From Cryptomeria japonica (lineage: Eukaryota > Streptophyta > Pinopsida > Cupressales > Cupressaceae), in the NCBI RefSeq assembly GCF_030272615.1, contig NC_081414.1, positions 338,130,502 to 338,194,501 of the forward strand: a stretch of 64,000 nt of DNA, written 5' to 3'. Within the stretch, counting starts at the first letter, position 1; the number at the start of each line of letters is the position of its first letter. Positions 44,911 to 56,700 of the stretch are shown here, piece by piece. The notes beneath the pieces were generated by a model. That model was given only the letters and a program-made list of their open reading frames with translations. It was not told the DNA's origin and searched no databases. The translations under genes were made by a program, and so were the position numbers.

Positions 44911-44995
44911 GAAAAGAAAAGGGAAAACAAAGAGGACCCAAATTTTGACTCAAGGAGACTAATGGGGAAATAGATATGCTAGGCACAACACCTCC

Positions 44996-45535
44996 CTTTC
45001 CATCTTCTCTCTTCTTACCCTCTCTTTCTCACTATCCTTTGAATCCTCCTCATTGCCTTCTTCAGACCCACCTGATTCACTACCTTCATCCAAATATGAG
45101 GAGAAATAATTTTCAGCATTGAAGTATACTTTGAGGACACTCTCTTTAACCCCTTCGTGCAACTCAATAATGGCTTTCACCACAACATCTCTGTTAACTC
45201 CTTTCACTAATGCCTCCATTATCTCGACACACCTTTCCCTTGACTTTAATATGTCCACCAAAGGAACCAAAATGACCTCATATATAAACCCATCACACCT
45301 GTGCCTATCTACATTCAAAGAGACTTCCACCATGCCATGGATTGCATCCTATATATTCTTCTATGACAAAAAGGTCTCTGATCTGGACTTCCAGAAGCTC
45401 CTCACAATTATGGCAACTAAGCCCTACAAAATTCACCATCTTCTATGCCCTCTCTTCGACTTCTGCACTATAAAAAACTTGTATTCTCCTATCCTCTCCA
45501 ACCTGTTCTCTATATAAGGCCGATGAACATCTAGA
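44996..45535 (-). pseudogene. N-terminal side of an ORF split by the giant LTR element
   Basis: The frame beginning with MVEVSLNVDRHRCDGF at 45333 runs to the TSD at 44995-44991 and is continued at 25617-25475. Readable sequence also extends upstream in the same frame (WKSRSETFLS, then stop, KNI, stop, DAIHGMVEV), so the true start is earlier than 45333 and the gene already carried nonsense changes. The product has a helical first part and an acidic ESGGSEEGNEEDSKDSEKE stretch followed by a Lys/Arg-rich coiled-coil-like piece. Family not recognised; it may itself be an element-borne ORF. Confidence 0.55.
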
Positions 45536-45540
45536 ATATA

Positions 45541-46330
45541 TCGGGAATCCAGGAAAAATCTCTACAACTCTCTATCTGAAGCTCTGAAAATATAATTCCA
45601 AATCTAAAGTACTTGATTACAATCTTCTATGTGAGTCGGGATTAGAATGCCAACATATTTAGAACCCTCTCTGTGTTGTCAACTTAGCTCTGACAAGACA
45701 GACCAATAAATGCAACCTCATTTCTTTAAAATAGCTAAAAGCCACACTGCTGGAAAGGACAAGCCATTTAAAATTTATGATTATTACAATACTTAGGATA
45801 TAATAATTAAATAAATAAAATATTTATTTATATGAAAATGGCATTCTTATCCGTCTACAATTGATAGTGTCTTTTACTATAAATTGGATCTTTGTTCCTT
45901 TTTCAAATCAAAGATGTCACATGAATTCAGAGCTATGTTCAAAGAAGCTACTACTATTGCTTCACCTCTCTCTGAATCAGATGACACACCAAGAGTTGGC
46001 CACATTTTCCAGTTGGTTGTGCCATATGATACCTTCTTACATGTAAGTGCAACATATTCAATAGATGAGACAACATATACTTTTTCTTGATTTTGTCATC
46101 CTTTTTAAGTCTTGTGATTGGGAGGTTGAATTCATATACTCAAGAGGGAGCCGGGGCTTCAAATCTGAAGTAGGCGTGTGTTGGTCATTTGATTTTGAAG
46201 CCATCGACAAGTGGTCTGCAAACTGACTGCACGACCATATCAATAATCATTTCTCTTATTTGTATTACAATTTATTTCCACACATGTGTGCTGTGATTAA
46301 TGGAAGTAGGGTTTCATAAGTAAAAAAATA
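45541..46330. other. AT-rich stretch, nothing recognised
   Basis: This region holds the palindromic word AATAAATAAAATATTTATTTA near 45803-45825 and short ORFs without motifs. No gene is supported. Confidence 0.45.
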
Positions 46331-46339
46331 GACTACTTT

Positions 46340-48490
46340 ATAGAGTTAAAAGCATTGCTGATGTCTACTTTTTTATTCAACAACATGATAACGTGTTTAT
46401 TGGTGGAAAAGATGAGGCCATTGGGAATGTAGAGGAGTGTGAGAATATGGTTGAAGATCATGGTGATAGTGAAAAAGAGGATGTCTGTAGCGATTACGAG
46501 GCTGTGATTGAGGACAACGAAGGGCAGGGTGTTGATGGTCATGAACATGGACAATGAGGGGGAAGTATTGAGGTGTACTATTTGTTATTATATTTCATAT
46601 GATCTCTATAATGCTTTATTCCAGCTAAATTGAATGTGATATTTTGTTATGTACGGTTTGTGAAGCAAAAGTTCGACCATAAAAGAGAATATGTAAATGG
46701 CAGGTTGTTCTACTTTTTGTCTCTTCAGTGAATGTTCGTATAATGGAGGCTGTAGATTTTGGGATCTAGGGAGGTTGAACCTGTATAGATTGTCAATGCA
46801 CAACCTCCCGTTATTGGAGGTCCTCAGATGCAATTGTGCACCGCATGCTACCAATAAACATAGCTAGCACTACATAGAGACAACACAGAGATACGTGAAT
46901 AAGAAGGTGGGTGATGTCGAGTACCATATGACAGTATGATACAATATGCAAAAAAAGTGTGTCACTTATCGAGTGTGCAGAGATTATGAGATGAATGAGC
47001 TTTCTGCCAAAGGGAACAAAGAGATAAATGAAGCAATGTGGGTATACAATAGCAGTCCATTGAGGGAGGAGAGATTGAAGAAGGTTTTACAGTTAATGGA
47101 AAGAAAGAAACTTGGAAGAGAGGTAATTCCTAGTGATTTCTTTATTTTATACTTCACTATAATGGATGTAATTTTCCAAAGTACGCATAATTGAGCTATC
47201 CTAGGTTGCTGGGAAGGTGGTTTGTCATAGTGGAGGTGATATTGAAGTGAATATGGGATTGTATGCATTGCCTTCAACAAATGTTCGACTCAACAATCAT
47301 GCACCTTCTTCATTGGGGAGGCAAAAGAAGACGAAGGCTGCTGCGAAAAAAGGCTGACTTCAGTTGAGGTCAAATATTTGTCATCAAAGGTGAATATCTA
47401 TTCATATATGTGTTTGCATTGCATATTATTCTTTATACTCCATAGGCTTCTATGTTGATTGTTCCATCCTTATAATGTTAGGTTGATGTTGATAGGGTTA
47501 GTGGAGGGAGCCTGCAGTTGTCGAAAGCTCTGGCTGACACTATATGTGGCGGGCCAGAAAAAGTATCCCGCAAACCTTGGACGTCCATTAGGACGAAGCG
47601 GCAAAAGGAGATGATGAATGAAAAGTTGAGTGCACCTAGAGATGAGAAGAATGCAGGACAGTCTCCTGATTTCGGACAGATGTTGGAGGATACAAGCAAA
47701 CATAGATAGGTAATACATGCAATTTTACACGGCTAAACTAGTTGCAAAAGGAGTTATAAATCTCTTGTTATTCACTTTCTGAAAATTTTCCAAAAAAAAA
47801 TTCACTACTAAATCTGCCCATCTCGATCAAGGATCTCTAATTTTTGAAATTTTTTACGTTTTCAGATTTTTTCATGTTCTTGACGGGCAGTTTTGTAGCT
47901 AGTTTTCCCTCATATGGTCTCATATGGTTTAATTTTGTAGTTACACTCCTTTTGAATGTGTTCTCTTTTGCAACATAATACTATAGAAGGAAATGTTGAT
48001 AGGAAGAAACATTCCATGGGAAACGACAGTGAGTTTGCAACTGTAGACCGCAATGGGGATGAAGGGGATAATGTCTATCAACCACCTATTTTGGTATTGT
48101 TCTATTGCATTGACATGAATTGATTTAGTTATGTTGATGGCCAACTATACAAAAATGTTATTTATGTTAACACATGGATATGTTGTTACTCATGCAGCCA
48201 ACTATGCAAAACGAGGAAGACAGTATCAATGAAGACGAGCACACTCTTGCTGTTGAAGATAAAGTGCATCTTCAACTCGATTGGAAAGTTGTTGGTAAAG
48301 GTATTGTTGATGGGGTTGGGAGGGGTGTGTGATGTCACACTAATCCGCTCCAATGAGGTTGTGCTAAAGTTCAAATCATGGATGTCTTTGATGGCAATGC
48401 CTCACTGCCTTATCTGCATTCCTTCTCTGAGTCATTATTGAACTCCCTTAAGTGGTGGAATATCAAAGACCTTGTCTGTTTCCCATCTGC
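46340..48490 (+). pseudogene. Exon-like fragments of an unrecognised multi-exon or decayed gene
   Basis: Coding-like pieces alternate with AT-rich intron-like spacers. These are an acidic piece at ~46370-46555 (NVEECENMVEDHGDSEKED), 46946-47194 (Lys/Arg/Glu-rich helical), ~47500-47709 (KPWTSIRTKRQKEMMNEKLS), ~47990-48100, and ~48200-48490. The last encodes DKVHLQLDWKVVGKGIVDGV, then with stops KVQIMDVFDGNASLPYLHS and SLLNSLKWWNIKDLVCFPSA, a compact domain-like sequence. It may belong to a DNA-transposon accessory gene, but I cannot assign it. Several pieces end just before GT and begin after AG, but splicing cannot be proven. Confidence 0.35.
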
Positions 48491-49742
48491 GGTAATATTG
48501 TAAGATCCTTTCCTCTATTCTCTCATGCGACCATTTAACTTTTTCGAATGCAACAATATTGGTAGAAGTCATTTGATGTCACTTTTTATGTGGTAGGTTA
48601 TAGTTGTCAAAAATACTGAGCCAAAAAATTAGGATATTAAATGCAATCCTGCGATCAAATAGACAAGTACGAGGCTACGAAAACTTGAAATCACCCCTCC
48701 TGAGTTACATAAGAATGCGAAGAAGCGTCAAGTCTTCTACTCTGGTGTCAACTCTGTTGCGCAAAATAGGCAGAGGAGGCGATAAATATATTTTTTGTGT
48801 CTGTTCCCCTTATGGGACTAAAAAATAGAAGCTTGAAAGCTCAGATAGTAGACAATAATAAGTATAGCTAGATACTCTAGTTGAAGAATACTCTTCATAA
48901 ACCATTTGCACCCTATCTTAGCTTCTTGGAAACTGAAATTTATTTAAACATTGTGTGTATCTGTGAACAATTATTTCTGCATTTATTCTTTGTTTGTACG
49001 TACATGTGAATAATTAGTTGTGCATTTTTTCATTGTTTGTGTTTATATTGTAATGCATCTCAGGGGATACCGTGGTGTAGCATCCTAATTTGCCTTGTAA
49101 TATAATGCAACATAGCCTTTTTCTCAATTTATCATACTTCACAAATTTCTCCGTCTTGCTATAAATTGTTTTCATATATGATACTGCCACGTTTTCCATG
49201 TCTCTTCTTTTGTCCAAGTGTTTGATCAATTTGTTTGTTGTAATTGTCGAACATGTCCAATTTCTATTGTAAGTTATGATAGTTGAATAAACTTTTCTTA
49301 TTGACTAGTTTTTAAACATACCATCTGAAACAAATTAATAATTTAAATTAACAATATAAACACACAAAACTTTCATGAAAAAGATGATTAATGAGTTTAT
49401 TTAAAACAACAGGTGGAGGAACAATGAGTGATGGAGTCGGTTTCCGCAGAAGTGCATTCCCAATTGCAAGGTAACATGGCACCTACTGCCCCCTCCCCCC
49501 TGACAGCTATTTAGCATCCAAAATGTTAAAATTGTACATCATATTATTGACTTTTTTCATGCATTATTGCCCATTGATTTTGTGTGTAAGTGCTGTGATT
49601 TTACGAAATGTTAATAACATGATGTATGATTTAAAGATTTTGGAGGTAGAGTAGCTACAACCCCGATTGTTAGGCCACTGAGCATCACCTCTTTAGTTCA
49701 AATTTGTAGTTTCTCATTTTCAGACAAAAATGGAAGACAAAC
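48491..49742. other. Intron-like or intergenic AT-rich stretch
   Basis: No coding region is supported. The 74-residue ORF at 48604-48828 has a basic composition and no motif. Confidence 0.4.
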
Positions 49743-49854
49743 TTGGTCATTTCATGTTCGTCTACACTTTTCTTTCATGCACATTTCATTGTCTTTTACA
49801 TTTTCTTTCTTTGTTGTCTACTAATATGCCTTCTTTTGTTAATGTTTGCAGGGA

Positions 49855-50601
49855 CGACAATGGGAAAAGTAGGGGTAGACAAAATAAAGGTCACTGAAAC
49901 ATATCTTGAGGTGGATGGAAAGCCTACAAAGAGTTCACCCAAGCTCGGGGTCTCGGATGTTTGCACCTCTAACTAGAAAGGGAAGACGACAATAAAAGTA
50001 ACACCCAAACATGGGGCCTCCAATGTTCTCGCCTCTCATGGTTTAGGGAAGACAACAACAAAAGAAACACCCAAGCATGGGACTTCCAATGTTCTCACCT
50101 CTCATAGTTTAGGGAAGACAACAACAAAAGAAACACCCAAGCAACACCCCCCTTGCGAGAGTCAAAGGATTGGAAGAGCCCTCATTGCATGGCCAATCTG
50201 AGGTTTGACGCCCTGCATGTACAATTGCTAATGGACAATGCTCAAATTACCGAGGCTAAAAGTGAAACGCTGAAGGAGAAAGAACTGAACTGAAAAGGAG
50301 ATGCAATGAACTCATGAAGAATATCATGGAGTTGACCCATAGGAATGTCGAGTTGGAGATGGAAGTACATAAACACCAGATGCTAACAGAGAAAGTGGAG
50401 GTAGCGCGTGAGGCGATAATGAAATATAATTTTTTTTTAGCTGACTGGTTTAATAACATGTTGGATGCATGTGAGACAAACATTGAACACTGGAAACAAA
50501 GGTTCAAGGAGGCAGTTGGTCTGACAAGCGATGAAGAAGATGAAAAGGGTGTGCCTCCTGTTACTGCGAGGAGTGGGGGACCAAAAAAATTTATTAATTA
50601 G
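49855..50601 (+). pseudogene. Unrecognised coding sequence with 22-residue repeats and coiled coil
   Basis: The 77-residue ORF 49743-49976 becomes protein-like after ~49855 (GTTMGKVGVDKIKVTETYLE) and leads into tandem 22-codon repeats with the core GKTTTKETPKHGTSNVL. After a break, 50314-50601 encodes 95 residues (MELTHRNVELEMEVHKHQM, WFNNMLDACETNIEHWKQRF, then an acidic LTSDEEDEKG tail) that should form a coiled coil. It may be the 3' end of the locus starting near 46340. Function unknown. Confidence 0.4.
49918..50145 (+). repeat. 66-bp tandem repeat, about 3.5 units
   Basis: The unit begins GGGAAGACAACAACAAAAGA and continues AACACCCAAGCATGGG, CCAATGTTCTC, CCTCTCAT. The last two full copies are nearly identical, while the first is more diverged. 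The 66-base length keeps the reading frame (22 residues per unit). Confidence 0.7.
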
Positions 50602-51922
50602 TTGTTGCTTGCCTTCATAAGAGGCCTGTTTTGCTATAAAACTTTTCTAGATTATATGGTTGGCTTCTCTTCCATAAGATGTCAGAAATGATGTAGACTA
50701 TTTGCCAAAAATAAAAAGACATTGAATTGATATGGGAATGTTATATTTGAATGAATCCCATGTTTATTGTATCTGTATACATATAAAAATGGCTATGAGA
50801 AATTAAATAAATATTTTATATTTATTTAATATTATTATTCTATTAAATAGTTAACTTAAAAAGATTAATTTATTTAATTCATTTCGTGTCTTTCTATTAA
50901 TTAATTTAATTGAAATATTTTATTATTCTCCTATCCTATACTCTCAAATATTAAATAATTCTAAATTATTTAATCCCTTATCCAACTCATCCTTCCATCT
51001 CCACTTTATCTTCCCTTTGCCAACTCATCCTTCCATCTCCACTTCATCTTCCCTTTGCCAACTCATTAAACATGTGGCTAAGGAAATTAATACTTCTTAA
51101 ATATTAATTCATCATTTATCTCCAACTTCCAAATTTAATGAAATATTGTGTACCTACACATATTTCATAACCTTCTTTTATATTCTCTCCAACACCCTTA
51201 CATCTTAGGAAGGACTTGAGTCCACTTGTCCTCTCATGCCTAAATTTTCTTCAACCATCCCTAGATTTCCTCAGTCAACAACCTAGTCAAGGTGAGATGA
51301 GTGACACTTGTCTTCTCCTTCCTCCTTTCTCTCAACCTTCACCTTTGCTCCTAGCCATCCAAATCTGCAGATCTGATCATGATCTTTGATCTAGGCCACA
51401 TCATCTTATCCTCTCAAAGACTATAAAATCAAGAGTTTTAGTTGAGAGAGAGTTAGACTTCAAGTGAATTTGGAAGCTAATCATTTGTAAAAACTTATGC
51501 ATCCGTGAGTTTTAATCTTGAAGAAATTAGCATTTTAGCATATTCATTTAGCATAGTCATTTAACATTGCATATCATAGCATTTGTGAGCTATTAGTTAT
51601 CAGTTCATTCTTCATATGCCATCTTGGAAGCTATCAGTGCTTGTTTGAGACCACACCATCTACAACCAGGAACAATGGAGTTAGGACACAATGAGACATA
51701 AACCATGAAGGTAAAAATAGCATTTTTATTTCATATGTATTTCATGTAGTTTCATTGGTTGAGTTTGGATTTCCTATACAATTTCCATTGGTATTTTGTG
51801 AAACTAACATGTTGCAGGTAGTATTTTGATGATGAAATTCAAGTAGACACAGTATCATGTATGGTTATTCTATGTAAATAACATTAAAGTTAATTTAAAT
51901 AAATTGAATGGTTATTTTTCAA
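50602..51922. other. AT-rich noncoding stretch, possibly an old LTR
   Basis: No gene. ACTATAAAATCAAGAG near 51421-51436, followed by GAGAGAGAGTTAGAC, resembles an LTR promoter and start region, but no TG...CA ends or TSD could be fixed. Confidence 0.35.
50982..51066 (+). repeat. 38-bp tandem repeat, 2.2 units
   Basis: CCAACTCATCCTTCCATCTC begins at 50982 and 51020, with a partial third copy at 51058. The units differ by a single base. Confidence 0.85.
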
Positions 51923-51945
51923 CATAACAGATTGATTTCATTTTA
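51923..51945. repeat. Target site duplication of the LINE (left copy)
   Basis: CATAACAGATTGATTTCA with a short T/A extension matches 59997-60018 with one substitution and one T length difference. Long, imperfect duplications are normal for LINEs. Caution: the site lies in a tandem repeat whose units contain the same word (60001-60300), so some of the match may be older than the insertion. Confidence 0.65.
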
Positions 51946-51975
51946 AAGAAAAGCTATTACCTCGGTACATCCAAC

Positions 51976-53748
51976 ATGCAGCTGGGAGGAGTAGGAAGCA
52001 GTAATGGGAGAATTAAAAATTCAAATTCTCTGAAAGGTGGGAAATTCGATTCCAATGGTGGGAGCAGCCAGATCGAAGGTGTTGGTCCCATGGGAGAGAA
52101 GGACAAGCCTCTAGACATTCTGAAGGCTGTTGACACTCCGCAGACTGGTGGTACTCTGCCAAAGAAGAAAGTGGATTCTGGGTTTTCGGGGGAGGGGTCC
52201 AACGGGGGGTCCAACCCATGTGAAGAGACCTTGGAGAACAGAAAAGAACCTAGAAAATGGTATTCGCTTTTTGGAACAAAACCATCTAGTAAATCCTCTT
52301 TACCTCCTATCAAGAATATTTCTGATCCATCTGGTGGAAAGTTCACTATCTCTATCCCTAATTTGGTTCTGGATCATAATATAAATAGTATGTCGAACTC
52401 CTTGGTAGGAAAATTTATGGGTTCGCGCCCAAACATTGAAGTTGTAAGGGCTTATGTCAAGCGAAAATGGGCTCTGAAGGGTAATTTTGAAATCTCGGCT
52501 TTGTCTAAAGGCCTCCTATCTTTTACTTTCTCATGTGAAGAAGATAAATTAAGGATACTTTATGGAAGTCCCTAGATGGTAGGAAAGACAACCTTGGTTC
52601 TTCGTAAATAGCATTCGAATCTAAACATGAATGACTCTCTTTTGGCTCAAGTTCCAGTATGGGTAAAGTTACCAGGTCTGCCTCTTGAATATTGGGCAGA
52701 AAGCATCTTCTCAGGAATCGCAAGCTCCTTTGGTGAACTCCTCTCTATAGACCCAATCACAACTTCAAAAAGGAGACTCACTCATGCTAGGTTTTGTGTA
52801 GGGATAGCCCATGATGCAGACATGTCGAAATAGATAGATATAGTGTCAAATTTGGGCACATGGAAATAGCAAATAGAATATGAATCTATCCCCTTTTCCT
52901 ACTTCCATTGTAAGAAATTTGGTCATTGGGCAAAATCCTGTCCTATCAAGCCAAAAGGAGAGCTCAAGCAGACTAAACCCCAGGTTGAAAGTAAAAAGGT
53001 CCCAAAAAAAAAGGTATGGCAAGTTAAAAACTTAGAGAGTAAGGAAGCTGACTTTATTGACAACAACTATTTTGAAAAATTGGGGGAAAATAAGGAAGTG
53101 TCCTCAACTTCTGTCTCCAATCCTCCAACCTAGGAAGTATTGAGAAACAAGCCAACTGAAGTAAACAACTGTATGATAGAGCAGATCCGAACAGAGGAAT
53201 TGAAAGAACGGACTGAATCTTCAAAAGACATAGTTGGAGTGGTAATTGCTGATACTTATGATGGTAAGGAAACACAAAAGAAAGAGGATCAACCTGAGGA
53301 AGGGGAGATCCCTGGCTCCCAAGAAGAAAAGACTGATTCTTCCCCACTCATGATAAGCTCTAAAATGCAAGAAGCCCAAAAATGTGCAATATTGGGTATA
53401 AACCTTTCGGATTCAGATCAGAACTCAAAAACAGTAAAAAGTGCTTCACATGATTCCAGATTCCCTAATTGGGGCAATGAATATGAAATATCTAGAATCA
53501 TCAGTAATCCGAAAGTGGTTCTTGAGAAAGAAGCTGACTAGAAAATACCAAAAAATAGGAATAAGAAAGGATCCACTCCCTCAGCTTCTCAACTAAGGAA
53601 ATCCAACAAAATAGCTTAAGTTGATGTTGGGTATATCTCCTCTTCCCCAGGTCGACCTTATAACCGTAAAGTCAGAGACAAGGAGGCCAGTAAGAACATT
53701 GTTGATGGGACCCAGAAGACTCTTAAGGAGGTAGGAATCGGTAAGTAA
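51976..53748 (+). pseudogene. LINE ORF1 (DUF4283-type RNA-binding protein)
   Basis: One frame of about 590 codons is interrupted only by stops (first at 52573-52575), several at positions where Trp is expected. The N-terminus is Gly/Ser-rich and disordered. DUF4283-like sequence follows (FMGSRPNIEVVRAYVKRKW, LLSFTFSCEEDKLRIL, then VWVKLPGLPLEYW). A zinc knuckle, YFHCKKFGHWAKSC near 52903-52944, lacks its first Cys (Tyr instead). The rest is charged and disordered. ORF1 proteins of plant L1 elements bind element RNA. The stop TAA at 53746-53748 is two bases before the ORF2 ATG, which favours reinitiation. Confidence 0.75.
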
Positions 53749-53750
53749 CT

Positions 53751-56700
53751 ATGAAGATTATCTCTTGGAATATTAGGGGACTAAATAATCCTCACAAACA
53801 TGATATTATTAGGAATATGATAAGGGATAGCAAATGTGATGTTTTTCTTATTCAAGAGACCAAAATGAGTAGAGAAAAAGTTGAATCTTTGAAGTTTTTT
53901 AAAAATCAAAGTATCAGTGGTGGTAGTTCGGAAGGTGCTTCGGGAGGTATAGATACCATTTAGAATCTTAATAGTGTCAAAGGCTATGTTCTTATTCAAG
54001 AATTTTTTTTCTCTTGCATCAAATTTGAGCATTTAAAAGATGGAACATCATGGGTCCTCACCAATATTTATGCACCCAACACCCTGAAAGCTAGAATATC
54101 CTTCTGGAAAAAACTTAAAGAAGTTAGGGACAACTTCAAAAATCTTAGCTGGCTGGTCATGGGAGACTTTTATACTCCTTTGAGAGAGGAGGAAAAATCT
54201 GGTGGCAGCCCCTCTCAGTTGGAAAGTAGGTTGGCCCTTATGGAATTTATAAATACTCAGGATCTTAATGATGTGGAGATATAGGGATGCAATTACACAT
54301 GGACTAATAGGAGAACTGGTAATGATCTTATCCAAGTTTGCCTTGACAAGGCTCTTATCTTTGATGAATGGTATAGACATTACTTCTACTCCCTATTTGC
54401 CCATATCCAGGTTGGGTCAGATCATTTTCCCATCACCTTCATTGTTGACTCAATTAATAGAAGAAGACATTTTCCTTTTAGATTTGAAAAAATTAGGACT
54501 CATTACCCAGAAATCACTTGTAATATTCAAAAATGGTGGAGTATCCAAGTTGAGGGAACTACTATGTACAGAGTTGTAAAGAAACTTAAAAGTGTAAAGG
54601 ACAATATAAGACTCTAGAATAAATCCAGCTTTGGGAACATTTTTGAGGCCAAAGTAAAAGTCCAGGATGACCTCAAGAAAATACAGGTCCAAATTTAGAA
54701 GGATGGTTTTAGTACCATGTTTATTGCTGAAGAAAATGAGACCCTTAAAAAATACCACGAAATCATTGCAAAAGAGGAAACTTTTTGGAAGCAAAGATCA
54801 AGATGCATTTGGATAAAGGAAGGAGATAGGAATACAAGATTTTTTCATATGTCGACGATCAAACATAAAGTGGCAAACATGATAACTAAATTGATAGTGG
54901 ACAATGGGTTGCTGGTCAAGGAGGAAGAAATAAGGATTGAAGCCAAAAGGTACTTTATGGAACTTCTTAGTAGGGATCACAGGTTGGATGCTGATGATTA
55001 ATCTTCTTTTCTTCAAAATATTCCTTGTCTCATTTATGAGCAGATGAATGTCTCCCTTTCTTCCATTCCTTCGATCTTGGAAATCAAAAATGCTATTTTT
55101 TCTTTTGATGGTAACAAAGCCCTCGATCTAGATGGCCTCCCCATGTTCTTTTTTCAAGATTTCTGGGACATTGTCGGGAAAGATGTTTCCAATGGGGTCA
55201 ATGAATTTTTTGGGGCTAGAAGACTTTTGAAGGAAATTAATGGCACTTTCATTGCTCTTATTCCTAAAACCCAAGGTGTTGACTCCATGGACAAGTTCAG
55301 ACCAATCAACCTATGCAATTATTTTTATAAGATTATCTCCAAGGTTCTGACCACCAGAATTCTAACTGTCCTTCCTTCTTTGATTAATCATCAACAAAAT
55401 GGTTGTCCCTGGAAGAAAAATTATCGACTTCATTATTACTATTCATGAGAATATTCATTCTCTTGTTATGGCTAAGAAACATGGTCTCATCCTCAAGCTT
55501 GTTCTCTCTAAGGCCTATGACTGGATTGACTAGTCTTTTCTTGTTAAGGTTCTTGTGGCTTATGGTTTTTCCACCAAATGTGTTGACCTCTTCAGTCAGC
55601 TTTTCATGTCAGCCTCTTTTGTTGTTCTTGTCAATGGTTCCCCTTCCCCCTTCTTTCAAGCATCTAGAGGACTGAGGCAAGGGGATCCCATCTCCCCTAT
55701 CCTCTTCATTATTATGGTTGAGTGTTTCAGTAGGTCCATGGAAAACATGGTTATGCGAGGTTCTTTTAAGGGAATTCTCTTATCTGCTCCCACCAATAGT
55801 TTGTGGATGATACCATTGTCATGGGGGAATCAAGTATCTCTAAAGCTAGAACCCCGAAGGACACTCTTTGTAAGTTTGCCTCTGCTTCTGGTCAGCTCAT
55901 TAATTTGGTCAAAAGTGAAGTTTTTTTCATCAATACTCCAGAGAAAAGACAACAGAGAATTAGTAGAATCCTAGAATGTTGGATTGTTGATCTTCCTACC
56001 ACTTATCTGGGCCTCCCCTTGGGCATTGCACCTCCTAATTATTTCTGGAGCTCTCTAGTGGACAAATTTCATAAAAAGATAGTTGGTTGGAAAGAAGCCC
56101 TTTTAAGTCAGGCTGGAAAGCTTCAACTTTTTAAAGCTTCACTTCAAAGCATACCTATCTATGCCCTAAGCCTTTTCAGAATTCCAGCTAAGTATGCTTA
56201 TGCAATTGAGAAAATTCAAAGAAACTTTTTATGGTCAGGGGTTGAGGATAAGAAAAGAATGTCTCTTGTGGCTTGGGAATAGGTATGCAAGCTGAAAAGT
56301 AAAGGAGGTTTGGGCCTGAGAATAATTCGGACCTTAAATGAAGCTCTCCTATCCAAACAGGTTTGGAGAATGTTCCACTCAGATAATGAATGGTATAAAA
56401 TCTGGTGAAGTAAGTACTTTCTTCTGTCCTCCTCTTTTTCCTCTTTTATCAATTTTGAAATCAGTATTAATGGGTCCCACATCTGGGATCATGCCTCTAA
56501 GTGCAGAGATAACATTGCTACAGGGGTTATTTGGAAAGTAGGCAATGGTAGGAAAGTTAAATTCTGGGAAGACCCTTGACTTTTTGATAAACCTTTGACT
56601 GATATCCCAGAATGGGCCCCTTATGCCTCCTCTTGTATTAGAACTTTTGGTCCTTTAGTTGAAGGGTATTGGATAGGCTATAAATGGCAGAACATTGAAA

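Larger units (their letters stand above)
25621..44990 (-). mobile_element. Giant Ty3/gypsy LTR retrotransposon (~19.4 kb) with ~5.75 kb LTRs
   Basis: Two colinear, very similar ~5.75 kb direct repeats (25621-31365 and 39228-44990) flank a minus-strand gag-pol region of ~7.9 kb. LTR ends are TG...CA, and a primer-site-like sequence lies next to the right LTR. The 5-bp word CCTCC flanks the whole unit (25613-25617, 44991-44995), with three extra bases (TAT) at the left edge. Order in the reading direction is LTR with embedded ORF, gag, protease, RNase H-like, RT, RNase H, integrase, LTR. Many stops show that the gag-pol copy is dead. The RNase H arrangement recalls the plant Tat/Ogre group, whose members also have long LTRs. 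Confidence 0.85.
39228..44990 (-). repeat. 5' LTR (5,763 bp) of the giant element
   Basis: Plus-strand limits are TGATAGGTGG and GGCACAACA. Reading direction is right to left: U3 with CCTCGGGACTC repeats (44900-44530), a TATA box at 44499-44491, a second repeat block (44255-43945), the embedded ORF (43873-40266), and a ~1 kb tail to 39228. Nearly two thirds of this LTR is coding. Confidence 0.85.

Noticed and set aside
51957-52346. 129-residue antisense ORF over LINE ORF1
   Set aside because: Shadow of the ORF1 frame; no motifs.
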